Below, piece by piece: positions 20,721 through 32,373 of a stretch of DNA of 64,000 bases (positions within the stretch are counted from its first letter, which is position 1; every line of letters starts with the position of its first letter). Both the position numbers and the translations under genes were made by a program. The notes beneath the pieces are model-generated. The model saw only the letters and a list, made by a program, of their open reading frames with translations, did not search any database and was not told where the DNA came from. Location of the stretch: the NCBI RefSeq assembly GCF_001632365.1, contig NW_024468535.1:1-64000 (forward strand), read 5' to 3'. Origin of the DNA: Laetiporus sulphureus 93-53 (taxonomy: Eukaryota > Basidiomycota > Agaricomycetes > Polyporales > Laetiporaceae).

Positions 20721-23584
20721 TCTGTGTCGCTTGCTCCTTCATACCAGGTATCACCAGCGAGCACAATATTGCTGGGGGAGCTGGCTATTGATGGGCGGCA
20801 GCTGCCGGCGGATGAATGGCGCTGAATTGCATTCCGAGCGTCACTCTCGAATTAACGCGGTTGAGTTCCGAACCAATGTGAGCTACAATAGTACATGCAC
20901 GACGGACAACGCTGGGATATAAATATAGACGTGTGTGTGCATAATTTCTACAACATCGTATAGTAATGCTGAGGTTCATCCATATCGTACCAGCTCCGCT
21001 GAAATCAGTAATCCACAGTTTGTGTGAAGGATTGTCTATAAGGGTGACATAGCGTGGGTCGAAGGGTGGACATGACGGTATTGAGTAAGGCGAAGAGTCG
21101 AGATCGAAAGGCAGTCCCATTGGCTCGAGCTTTACGCTTGACTGAATCCTCGTCAGGATAAACAGCTTCCACGAAGGCGACGTATGAGATCCGAAACCCG
21201 ACGTAACACGGATAGTTAGACAATTTTCAGGGCAGGAGAGCAAGAAAACGAACATACGTCGTGCAGCTTGACGAAGAGACCATCATGCCGCGACATGGTG
21301 CGTCTGCCAATACAATGCGTGAATGATCCCTATTTACAACAGGGGAAAAGCCCGATAGTGTCCAAGATGTGCTGATCATGTTGCAGATCGCTGAAATGGC
21401 GAGGTGGCGATCTAACAGGACTCGGAGCATCTGAAGAGGTGAGTAGGAACGTGCATTGGATTCATGTGCCCGACAAAACTATTCAGCGCTGAATTGTATC
21501 TGTGTACTAGGCGAAGCCTTGCAAGAACAAATTATTTGTGTGAAGCCGTGATCAGACCGGCGCTGCAAAGGAAACCGCATACTTGATGCCGCCTTGTTCT
21601 TGTTACTGTGAATAGAATGTATGCGCTGTGTTCAACCTTCTGGGTACCTTCGCAGGTGTTCCGCGTTGGTGTCGGACGTGATCATAGCAAATATGATCCA
21701 CAACTTATTGCGCAGGTATGCTACAGAAGGACGCGTGAAAACGCCATTTTATCACTGCGTTCACTTCCATGGTACGTTCGGTTGAAGATATCTTTATGCT
21801 TGATGATTCTACTAGTACTCCACGATCAGTCAACCAATGGATGCATGACATACCGCAATCTGCCGATGAAAGCACGGTAATGGTGCTGTCTTGCAGCGTG
21901 TCGATATGAACAGTCGAAGATCACACCGTCTGGCTGACTATCTTTTCCCTAGCGGCGGCCGGGCCGTAAGCCATTGAAGAGACTTGTCCAAGGCACATTC
22001 GTTCAGGACAGTCTGGCAGAATTCTTCACAATGGCTATCGTAACAGGCAACCATCCGTCTAGGAAACGACATGAAGAGCAAAAAAGAATACATAAACTCA
22101 GGACCAAGCTCTTGTAGATACTGTGCAGTGTTGGAAGACAATCGTCAGTTGATGCCCTTCCCATATTCCAAAAGGGATTGCTTACCAGACGAGAGACAAA
22201 ACTCCATCTACGATAGACACGAGTAGCTTGCAATAAATATGCCCAGACCGTTAAAAGCAGACTATTTGTATGAGGAAAGAAATTGGACAAAGACCCATGA
22301 TTATCGTGCGATATGAGGCTATGTATGTACGTAGCTGTTACACATGGATGCAGGCGACCATCGCGAATGCGCGGTTCATAACAGGATGTGAAATGCAGGA
22401 CAATGATAGACACACAGGAGTGATGAAAGATGAAAGAGTAAGCGCGGATAGAACACAGCAATGAAGCAGAACACCAACGAAGGAATGTCTATGATAGCAG
22501 GCCGAGTAACTTGTCGCTGTCCATCGACTTGCTCGCAAGCCGCGTCCGCCGTTCCTCGTCTTTGTCGAGCCCGGCACCCTTCATCATGATCGCCATGAGG
22601 TTGAATGCCTTTGGCGCATCGATCGCTATGTCGTCAAGGATCTCCGCAGCGGGAGCAAAGCCGTCCTCGAAGGCTTGCGGCGAGCACAGGTTCTTTGACA
22701 AAGTACGCGAGAAGAAATCCGCAACCAGCTGCGCGTCTGCCTCCTTCGATTCGAGAGCTGAAGAGACAAGTTTGTCGACGAGACGGAATCTGTGCTCTGA
22801 TGGGAGTTTGGTGAAGTATACCTCGGCTTCGTTCAAGTCGCGAATACTGAAGAACTCCTTCGAGTCCTCCTTCACCCGTGTGTTGGCCTCTGCCTCGCTC
22901 ATCAACGATACGCTCTCCTCTACGCTCTCCTCGTCCGATCCGCCAGCCTCTGATTCAGCGGGCGTCGCTGTAGACTTCGTTTCGTCGGCCAGCGGTTTCG
23001 AGCGTGGAAGGAGTTGCAGTTTCCTTCGTTGCGGTGCCGGCTCTGGCACACCACCCGGACCAAGGTCAATACTCGACTTTCGGCTCGGTGGTCGGCTCGA
23101 CTTCGACAACACAGTCTCATTCGCGAGCTCAGGGTTCTCCATCAGCTTCGAGAACATGTTCGACGAGCTAGCGCGCGATATGGTGCTTTCGCGGCTCTTG
23201 CTCTTGTCCTTCTGGAAGATGTTGCTAGGACCGAGCACCATAGATGCCGGAGTCTTGCTGATCTTACCAAAGTGCGAGAGGTCTCCAACTTTGTTGGACT
23301 GCTTCTGCGTGCCGGCAACCGACCAGCCGTCGGGACCAACCTGCGGGTGCTCACGCTCACCACCGCGACGGGATCCACCTCTTGACATGCTCTGTGACGT
23401 GCTCCGTTGAGCTTCCCGCTCTTTCTCCTTCGCGGCCTGTAAAACGTCGTTCATCAATGCAACTTTGACTCAGACAGAATGAAACCTACCAGTTCATGAA
23501 CGGCAGCGATGGTTGTCGGAGCCGCAACTAGGTTACGAGGCACCCAATTGCGCGCACGCAACTCGATAACGTCCTGGGGAACGC
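20721..23584. repeat. Tandem segmental duplication, unit B (contains the functional eIF4G 3' end)
   Basis: Unit B holds the last two coding exons of the presumed functional eIF4G and its 3' flank (20721-22488). The flank matches unit A almost throughout, with small insertions. For instance, unit B has one extra base in the coding-like stretch at about 21135 that unit A reads through, so each unit preserves a different part of an unidentified ancestral downstream gene. Confidence 0.85.
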
Positions 23585-26500
23585 ACGATGAGCACGATGT
23601 TCCTGCAAAAATGGATAATCAACATACCTGCAACATAAACTGCATACGAGAATTCACGTTGGGGTTCTTGCAGAGCTCCTTCATGCGCGCAAAGTAGACA
23701 TCCATATGCGCATGCGCCTTCGGTGTATCCAGGAGCTTTCCAACGGTGGTCAAGAGCTTGCACAAACTCTCGATTTCCTCCTCCTCTGGGTTCTCGACGT
23801 TGCCGAGCAGCTTCTTCACACACTCGTGCATGATACGCTCCGTGAGCATCTGCAGCTTGAACAGCTCGCCGATGAACTTGATCAGGCCCAAACCCTGACG
23901 CTTGGCCTTCTGCGCAGCATAGTACTCCGACGAATACAGCACATCCTCGCCTGTGTCCTTCTCTGCGGCCGCCTTCGCAGCCTGGTCCTCGGTGGCCTTT
24001 GTAGCGGCCGCCGCGGCGGTAGCTTCCTTCGCCACCCAGCCGCGCTCGAAGTCCTCCTGACAGCGGTTGAGTAGGTACTTCCGGAACAAGTGACCGCCAG
24101 CGATAGGTTTTCCATCCGCGGTCTTAATCCCTTCATCCTGCACCTTCGGGCTGATCTGCTCCATCATCTTCCGGCATAACCGCGCATACATCTCTGACCA
24201 CGTCGCCTCGTCCGTCGCCTTCTCGAACACGAGTCGGATGACCTGAATGAGCGTTTTCCCATCCGTCTCGTTCTCCGACTTGTTCGCCCATTCGATGATC
24301 TGGTCTGAGATCGACTCGAACCGCTCCATCGTGAGCTTGTTCAATAGCGCACGGACCTTCCGGTCGACAACCTCTGGCGAATCGATATCGACCTGCTGAG
24401 GCTTCTTGACAATGCTGGCTGGCTGCCATCGGTTGGCGGAGACTTCCAGGGGTGCGACAGGCTCAAGTGGTCCGCCAGGCTGCATACCGTATGAACCGAA
24501 TGCAGAACCAGACGGCCCACCCCTGCCCGCATCGCCGCGGTCCGTACCCCGTTTGCTGCGCGTGCGCTTACTACTCATCGCACCAGCACCTCCCTGACTC
24601 GACGAGCGCACCATCGGTGCAGGACGGCCAAACTGCATACCTTGCGGACCACTAGACATCGACGCGGTCCGGCTTGGGTTCGACATTGCGAAGCGCTCGT
24701 CACTCGACATCTTCGCAGGTGGCGCGGCGAATTGGCCCATGTTGAACATGCTCGGGCCTGCTTTAAAGTTCGAAATGCCCAGACCGGTGCGTGCGGTTGA
24801 TGACGGAGGGCCCATAGCCGCAGAAGATTGACGACGTTGTGAGCCTCCACGGCTCATTGGGAACGACTGGTCGGATGGCTCGAGGCCGATAGCATCCAAA
24901 GGCGGGAGAGAATCAGGCTTCTCCTTGCAAATAGCCATGAACTGCATGAGGAAATCTCGATCGTACCTGCAACGTCAGATGAATACACCCGCCACAACAC
25001 AAGTTCGGGATGAATACGCACCTGAACTTGCCTTGCTTCGCATTCTGGTTGAGCTCGACCTTGGGGCTCTTGATGCCTTCTGGGTACGATACGCTCGAAA
25101 TGTCCTCAATGATGCGAGCCGTCGCAAGTGCGGACGGCAATCCCGGGGTGATAGGCTGACTCTTCGCAGAAGAAAGATCCAGTGGTCCAGGTCGCTTCTT
25201 CGGCTCAGGAATAGAGACAGCAGTGTCGATCCTAAGCGGACCCTTGTCCTGGACCTTCTCCTTTGCCTCTTCCTCTGGCTCTTCCGCGATAGACTCCGGC
25301 TTCTCAGTAGGCTTTGGCAGCTCCCGCTCCTGCACGTGCTCTTCGAGCTCGCCCTCCTCTGGCTCGGCTTTTGAAGGCTCCTCTACAGCAGGTTTTGCCT
25401 CCTCCACGACCTCAGCCGCCTTCGCCTTAGCCTCCTCAGCCTCCTGTGTCGCCCGCTCCTCCTCTTCCTTGAGTATTCGCTCCTCCTCCTCTTTCCTTGC
25501 ACGCTCCTTCTCCTTCTCCCTCTCCTCTTCCTCTTGCCGCACCCGTTTCTCCTCCTCCTCCTTCAGCCGTGCCTCCTCTTCCTCCTTCTGCTTGCGTATC
25601 CGATCCTCCTCCTCCGCCTTCTTTCTTTCCACCTCTTCACGTGCTCTTCTCGCCTTCTCCTCCTCTTCCTCCTTTGCCTTCTTTGCCCTTTCCGCCTCCT
25701 CCAGCTTAGCCTTCTCCTCCAGCTTAGCCTTCTCCTCCAGCTTCGCCTTCTCCTCCTTCTCCTTCTTCAGCCGCTCCTTCTCCATCTCCTCCGCTAACCG
25801 CTTCTCCCTCGCCTCGGGCGCCTCTAATCGTACCAGTGTCTGCTTCCGTGGGGGCACCGGCGAGGCCGGCGCAGCCTGCGTCGGAGTTGCCACACCCTGC
25901 TTCAGGTTCTCAAGGTTCACTTGTGCCCCATCAGCGGTCGTGATCCTGATCTTACTCTGGCGCGGCATGAATGCGGCTGCTTGCGTGTTCAGCCGGTTCA
26001 GGCCACTGCCCGAAGTGCTCGTAGATGGGGTGGGTGGGGGCGAGGAGACGTTACTGAGCGCGGATGTGTGCGTGTGCGGGGAGGGCGTTCCATGTGGCGG
26101 GTGACCGGTGTTCGCCATCGCGGGTGCGAGAGTCGGAGTTCCAGGAGGATGCAATGGAGGCGGTGGATTGCGTGGCGATAGCGGCATGCCAGTTTGTGGC
26201 GGTGGCCCAGGCATGCTCTGCGGCGGCTGATGTGGCTGAGGCATCATCTGCTGTGGCATGGCCCAGGCTTGGGGGTACGGAATATATGCCTCGGGAGGCA
26301 TGCCAGTAAACGGAGGATACTGATACTGCTGCATATCGCATACAATTGTCAGCGTATCTGTCAGCAAAGGCGCAAAAGATGAGTTGGGACGTACATAGTA
26401 CCAGCCCTGCATCGGCATCGGCTGAGGCATGCCGGTGGGCTGCCCCGCCATGGGCGGTCCCATGCGTGGGCTCGACATCCCCGTAGGCATCGGCCCTGCA

Positions 26501-27315
26501 CCACCAGGGTTGGCCGGTGACCCGTTCGGTCGGCCGTTCACGCCATTCATCTGCCCGTTTGGCATCTGCCGCGGGTACACAGGCGAGCGTGGCGGTCCGC
26601 CAGACGTTGGCTGTGCGCCATTTTGCTGTGGCCGGAGCCCGCCGCTGGGGACGAAGGGGGTATACATATGAGGGCCCAGTGACGGCGGCTGCTGAGGGGA
26701 GAGCTGAGGCAGCGCGGATGGTCGGTTCGACGGAGAGGTGATGTCGGCGGCGGAGGATTGGGAGGGTGCCGTCGAGACCGGCGGTGCGCTGCTCGGGATC
26801 TGGAAGAGCTTTTTGACATCAAACTTGGGATGCGGCGGATGTGATGAGGACGTAGATGCTGAGGAAGGGGCAGGGAGCTTGCCGTTGACTGGCGCGGAGG
26901 TAGGCGTCGCTGGGAGAGTGCCGAAGGACTTTACGCCCTCGGACTTGATGGGCGGGACGGACGCAGGAGAAGACGAGATGGGCGCGGAAACGTCATCTAT
27001 TGACCCAAAGGTCACCGAGGAGCCTGCGTCGATGCTCAGCTGCCCTTTCTTTCCCGAGAGATGGCGGGCGAACGACGTACCTGATTTTGCAGCACTCGAC
27101 GGTGTTCGCGCGACGCCATCCTTAAACGATACGCCCTGACCTAACGCACTGGGACGTCTAGAGTGGGTCGGTTGTGGGGCTGATTGATTGGGAGCGGGCG
27201 ACTGGGAACGTGGTGAGGGTGCTGAGGACGTCTGGGGCGGGCCCTTGGACCAAGCTGACTTTGATGAGAGCTGGGTCGGAATCTTGGGTGCAGTTGCAGT
27301 GGAAGATTTGCTCAT
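22489..27315 (-). CDS. Translation initiation factor eIF4G (scaffold subunit of eIF4F)
   Basis: Scaffold that bridges the cap-binding protein eIF4E, the helicase eIF4A and the 40S-bound eIF3 during translation initiation. Exons 27315-26395, 26328-25022, 24966-23628, 23573-23490 and 23436-22489 join in phase to 1532 residues. The N-terminus is Ser/Pro/Gln-rich and disordered. A long Lys/Glu-rich, probably coiled-coil segment spans about residues 505-650. The canonical eIF4E-binding motif YDRDFLM (YxxxxL-phi) is at 744-750, created at an exon junction. MIF4G starts near 943 (VVDRKVRALLNKLTMERF) and ends around DVIELRARNWVPRN (1190-1203). The MA3-like C-terminal domain covers about 1411-1532 (EFFSIRDLNEAEVYF to DSDKLLGLLS). 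The 66-base first intron is in frame and stop-free. The start ATG at 27315 follows short leader sequence; the promoter runs into an assembly gap. Confidence 0.93.
25680..25760 (-). repeat. 18-base coding minisatellite in the eIF4G charged region
   Basis: An 18-base word (plus strand TTCTCCTCCAGCTTAGCC) occurs three times in a row, once with TTCGCC, encoding consecutive KAKLEE hexapeptides. It sits in the Lys/Glu-rich segment between the eIF4G N-terminus and the eIF4E-binding motif, and probably varies in copy number between strains. Confidence 0.75.
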
Positions 27316-27626
27316 TCTGGGAAGAGAGAGGTTTAATACATGCGATACAAGGAAGACATCGGCAGAAAATACGCACGAATTGTCGCGATGGAGCGGAGAT
27401 TTGATGAGATCTTGTTTTTAGTTTCTTCGCGTGAAGGGTCGGTCGTGAAAGATGACCTGCCTGCAGGCGAACGAATGATCGCGAGAGGGGATTGAAAAAA
27501 GCACTCGAAAAGCGGATGCTGGACGTGCAGCAATCCGGAGTGTCTGTCCTGGTGGAAGACTGAGGGCAACTCGCACAAGGACACCGAACCAAAAATGATC
27601 ACCTCAGCGACCCCGGACCCCGATCA
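27316..27626. promoter_or_regulatory. eIF4G upstream leader region
   Basis: About 310 bases between the eIF4G start and the assembly gap. It should hold the 5' untranslated region and part of the promoter. No TATA box or upstream intron was confidently identified, and no protein-coding family was seen. Confidence 0.35.
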
Positions 27627-27726
27627 NNNNNNNNNNNNNNNNNNNNNNNNNNNNNNNNNNNNNNNNNNNNNNNNNNNNNNNNNNNNNNNNNNNNNNNNNN
27701 NNNNNNNNNNNNNNNNNNNNNNNNNN
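27627..27726. other. Assembly gap of 100 N
   Basis: Exactly 100 N, a conventional placeholder for a gap of unknown size. Contiguity between the eIF4G promoter and the DNA to the right is therefore inferred by scaffolding. Open frames that run through it are artefacts. Confidence 0.97.
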
Positions 27727-29165
27727 CGTCTCCACCTCATTTTGACATTCTGACTGGGTTCCATAGGCCAGACCACAGTTGGACGATTCTGGAATGCTGC
27801 GTGATGGCAGCATATCCATTGGCCTGACGGAGGTATTCTCAAGCGTCGAGTCCGAGCTACCGCCACGGTCCATGTGTCATGAAATCGGACGTTCTGGTGA
27901 TCCGGTGAGCAGACTGCATAGGTCGTTACGTGCTGAAAACGCGCTGAAACTACCTCGACTCACCTGATGCGAGCTCTGAATGCGGCAAGACCGCAGAACT
28001 TGACTCGCTCGTTTGTTTCGTAAAATAGCGAATCTTGAATCGTTCGGATGCGTACATGGACGCGCATCTAGTAGCGGCATTGCCCAAGGCTTCCTATTAT
28101 TCAATTGTCGCCCCTGGGCTAGCCCCGGAAATCGGATAAAGGAGGCTCCTCGCCAGCTTCTCCAGTTGGTACGTGATCTGAGCACACCTGACGCATTCTG
28201 CTGACTTCTGTTCCCATCATAAATTCTATTAAATTGGCGCGAAAGAATAACCTGTCGTAAAGAGAGCAGCAACATCAAAGCGTCTCTTATCGTGGTTCTG
28301 CAAGAATAGAGGGGAACTCCATGACCTCAATTGAGTCGCAGCTGCACTGTCGCAGGCAGGACTCCTCCATGCGTGAACCCTGGGCGGTATATTGGTTCAA
28401 TCATGCGCATAGGTGAGTGCTTTCGAGCAGTTCTGGTCTATTTGTGTGTACAGCTTTGCCACATATACACCGTTATCAATATATGCGCGAGTAACTGGAC
28501 TCACAATAAATGTTGGCGATCGGGCTCCTTCACGCATAACAACTACATCCAATGAATCTATTGCTTGAAGTAAGCATCAGCGGGTCTTGTCCTATTTGGT
28601 TTGCTCAAAAGTTCGCCGTCCTTTAATGCTCCGCACAGCGTGTGCTTGGTTACGCTGTTCGTGCAGATCTCATAACAGTATGACTCTGTGTAGCCCGCCC
28701 GGACTAGTAGCACTTTTGAAGCAAGATGAGCTGAACAAGGCAGAGTCTGCTTATTCATCTCTTTAACGCGGATACAAATCTGTTCAAAATCCGCCTATTG
28801 AACGTTGAAACGTTGATGTTGAAACTTGAACTCCAACGTTCAAACGTTTTCACCGCCACGTGCACCACGCGGCCACAACGCCCGCCTGCTAAGGTTGGGA
28901 TCTGAGATCCAAACTACCTCGAGGCGGGAGAAACAGTTTCCAGCAAAATCGAGATGACGTCACCAGCCCGACGTCACTCTTTTTCGGACCGCGCCGACCG
29001 CGAGGACTACCGCTGTTGAAACGGTCTGTAAGGTTACTTATGCCTAAGTGCTTAGCAGAATATAATGCATCATGTCTCATGTGATGGTATATATACAACC
29101 CAACAGCACATATATACAGCATGAAAAGAAGAAAAATCTAGTTCAGATCCTTCACTTGGGAGCAT
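27727..29165. other. Intergenic region, no recognised gene
   Basis: Short open frames on both strands (for example 27877-28278 minus) lack any recognisable domain. The main structured item is the near-palindrome at 28798-28850. Confidence 0.4.
28798..28850. repeat. Imperfect inverted repeat
   Basis: TTGAACGTTGAAACGTTGA at 28798-28816 faces CCAACGTTCAAACGTTTTC at 28832-28850, built from reiterated AACGTT/GAACGTT words. It could form a short hairpin or be a cluster of binding sites for a palindrome-recognising factor. Confidence 0.5.
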
Positions 29166-31756
29166 CTATATCTTCGACTTCGCCTCTCTGAGCCTCGCCA
29201 ACGGCATAGTCTCATCTGTCACACCCATTCAGCCGCCATACACGAATAAACACTCAAAGTACGCACAATTGGAATCATATAATCGATCCGAAGGCACCGA
29301 CACGATATGCTGATGGATGCAATTCGCATCGACCATCTCCGGCACGACCTCCTTAAGCGTCCGCGCCCCCAGCAGACGCATGTTCATCTCAAACTCGTCC
29401 TGCACAACGACGCTCGTCAGCATCGCGCTATCTCCAACTTGGAGCAGTAATCACGCACATGTAGGATCTCCAACGCCCGCTCGACACCCGCCTGGCCGTA
29501 CGCGGAGAACGCGTACAGGAAGGGCCGCCCGATGCCAACTACAAATGAAAATCATCAATGTGCACCTCTCCACCAATCCAGTTACTGTGGGACTCCACGC
29601 ACCCGCGGTGGCGCCCAACGCGATCGCCTTGAGAACATCCGTCACGCGGCGCACGCCGCCATCGACGTACAGCTCAAACTTCTCGTTCGGGAACGTCAGC
29701 CCGCGCTTCTCTTTCAGCTTCGCCACGACCTCGACGAGTGTCTCAATCCCCGAGCGGGAGAATTCGAGCTGTCTCCCGCCATGGTTGGAAAGCACGACAC
29801 CGGCGAGGCCTGAATCATACGCCATGAGCGCGTCCTGCAAGTGCGTATCGACGGGTGAGTGTCTTGAACGTGGTAAGGAAGGTGTGGAGTATCCTCACCT
29901 CCCAGCATTGGACGCCCTTGAGGATGAGGGGCACTGCGAGCGAGGCACAGTCATGTCAGGTCGCAGGTAATCGTTGAGAGATGCGAACTATTCACTCTTC
30001 GTGATAGACTGGAACCACGGAATATCCTCCCAGCACAGCCCAGTATCAATGAAGGACTACATCCGGTCCACATGAATGCTGGCACAGGCATACTCGGCGC
30101 AATTCCACTCACGCTGATAGCCCGAGCCGCGCCTTGCGAGCGGTCGACTTTGTCCGCGACCTTGTTGTCCGTCACCTCCGCGGGGTCCTCGTCGGTAAAC
30201 TTCATGCGCATATCCTGAAAAATACCATCTTCATGAGTACCTCTGTCATGTATTCGACGTAAACGCTCGCTGACCTTTTCCCGACGCCCGAGCTGCGGCG
30301 CGTCCACAGTGATGAACAGGCCCTTGATTCCGCGCTTCTCCGCGTGCTGCACGAGTTTCTTCGTGATCGCCCTGTCAGAGTTCACGTACCTGCACATCGC
30401 CCATGATCAGTCCCCGAGATAAGCACGCAAGATGACGCTGCGCACAATTGTAGGAACTGGACCTGACCAGGCACCGCCGCATCAACGATCTCGTCGAACG
30501 AACACGACGCAAGGGTCGGAATCTACTGAGGAGTGAGTGACTAAGGCTGGTTGCATGTGAAGTTGATACTCGCCATCTGGATCACGTCGTGCTTTGCTGC
30601 TGCCCATGTCAAATTCAGCTCACCGTCCGGGTGACCAAGCTTGCCCAGAGCGGTCGCAGTCTAACCAATACCCAAACGCCCGTTAATCCCTCTGAGACGC
30701 AACGTGCCACCTACGACTTACGATGTATATTGGCATCTTAGTGCGGTGGCCGAGGATCTTCGTCGACCAGTCCACGTGCGTGACATTCCGCAGAACGCGC
30801 GGGCGGAACCAAATCCTACGCGACATTCAACGTCGATGGCCGTCCGCGGGGAACAAAAAAAAGAGCAGTCGCAGCATACCTGTGGTACGCCGCGTGGTTC
30901 TCCCGATTGGTTATCTCATCGTCGGCAGCCGAACTGTAGTACGCCCACGCCTTCTCAGTCATGCACAACCGCGCGATAGCCTACGCGCCCCAAGCACAGT
31001 CGTCAGCCAATCACCGCATGGCAAATGGCGACGGGACCTCACTTCAAAGTCATGCAAATTGAGAATCTCCGAGAGCGGCGGCCGCTGCGCCATGCGCTGC
31101 TGGCGCGCCTTCTCCTCTTCAGTAATCTTCACCTCGACCTTGGCTACGGTGTTGGGATCAACGAGCCCTAGACTACAGATTGTGAGTGAGAAGATGCGGT
31201 GGAGGTGCTGTTAGAGGCGGAACGACGTACTATTTCTCTGGAGGCAGGTTGTCCCTGATGGCGTTTGGCGGATGGATGGGGTCGTATTCCGCACTGTGTC
31301 ATGCTTAGCAATGGATCTGGGCAGTAAAGAAAAGCAGGACTTGCGTAGCATCCTTCCCGGCGTATTTCAGAATGATTTTACTACCGCCTATAGAACGCTG
31401 AAAACCTCCTTATGATATACGAGCAGCGATGATAGACATACCAGGATGTTCTGCACGCGAAGGACAGTGAGCACTGGTATGTCCGCTCGAGCTGGCGGAT
31501 AGACTCACCTGGCAGGAATTCCGTAACATCATACACTTTACCTGAGATTGCAAAACTAGTCAGCCCGCTGCTCCTGGAAGCACGTTCTGTTTCCGTTGGC
31601 AGATAATAGTCGAAGAGACATATGTCGGAGCCTCCACACCTCCTCCCGCAACCCAGAGAGCATCCTCAACTCACCATGCACGATGATCCAACAGCTCTCC
31701 CTCGAGTTGTGCTCCGCAACCTCCTTCCCCGATATCACTCTCTCCATGCCGGCCAT
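29166..31756 (-). CDS. Flavocytochrome b2-type FMN-dependent 2-hydroxyacid dehydrogenase, peroxisomal (paralogue A)
   Basis: Predicted two-domain flavohaem enzyme oxidising a 2-hydroxy acid (L-lactate, glycolate or hydrated glyoxylate). I count 18 exons that close in phase from ATG 31756 to TAG 29166, about 505 residues. The N-terminal cytochrome-b5-like domain has the haem ligand motif EHPGG, whose His-Pro lie in a 9-base microexon (31450-31442). The FMN domain shows AYYSSAADDE, IPTLASCSFDEI, QLYVN, TVDAPQLGRRE and the active-site SNHGGRQL, then VDGGVRR and GIGRPFLYAF. Two introns use GC donors (at 31344 and 30573). The last spliced exon ends in EAKSKI, a plausible variant peroxisomal signal. 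It lies directly downstream of the isocitrate-lyase-like gene on the same strand and is paralogous to the gene at 35682-37976. Confidence 0.85.
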
Positions 31757-32373
31757 CTTGAAAGATACAAACTTCTAATGGCCAAAGCAGACTTCGCGAC
31801 ACGACCTGCTCTCCGAGAGATGCAACTTGGGACAAAGTCGAAGGTTGGGATTTAGAACGTCGTCCGAAAGCCGAATTGGAGGTATAGCGGCGGTGGCCCC
31901 GTGAGTGCCGGTCCGGGCCCCCGGCGGGAGACGGGCGTGCAAACGGGTGCCCGAAGTTGCGCCGTACGCCGTCTTTTTACCAGCAAATGCATTTAAACGG
32001 AAGGCGCTGATCGTCGTCGAGCACGTTGGGGTCGCTGGCGGCCGCGAAGAGGACGGTGTCGCCAAAGGAGAATAGCACGCGAGACCGGCACAGTCGGGCA
32101 AATCGAGATGGCGGCCTCAAATCCGAGCGATCCGTTTGGCTGTCGAGGCTTCGAGAGCTGTGGCACAAAATTGGAATCTAACAGCGACCGAAGCCCCGGA
32201 TACGTTGTATACAAAAAAATGTGCATTGTCAATGCTACTAGCTATGCGATGGTCTACAGAGATGCATGATGATGAGAGAAATAAGGTAGTAAAAAAAATG
32301 CACGACAGCGACGCCCAAGACACCCATTTATCTACTCGGAAATCCCCGCGGCGCGCCGCACAGACAAAGCAGC
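31757..32373. promoter_or_regulatory. Spacer between two co-oriented genes
   Basis: About 620 bases between the stop of the isocitrate-lyase-like gene and the start of flavocytochrome paralogue A; it should contain the promoter of the latter. No clear TATA box was found near its ATG and no additional gene is recognised. Confidence 0.35.

Noticed and set aside
22003..22461. 152-codon minus-strand frame present in both duplicated flanks (also 17663-18238)
   Set aside because: Its conservation is explained by the recent duplication of non-coding 3' flank; the frame has no recognisable features and extends differently in the two copies.
25223..26104. Long serine-rich open frame on the plus strand
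   Set aside because: It is the antisense of the Lys/Glu-rich coding repeats of eIF4G; glutamate and lysine codons read backwards give serine and phenylalanine/leucine runs.
27604..27873. Open frames running through the assembly gap
   Set aside because: They include the 100 N placeholder and are artefacts.
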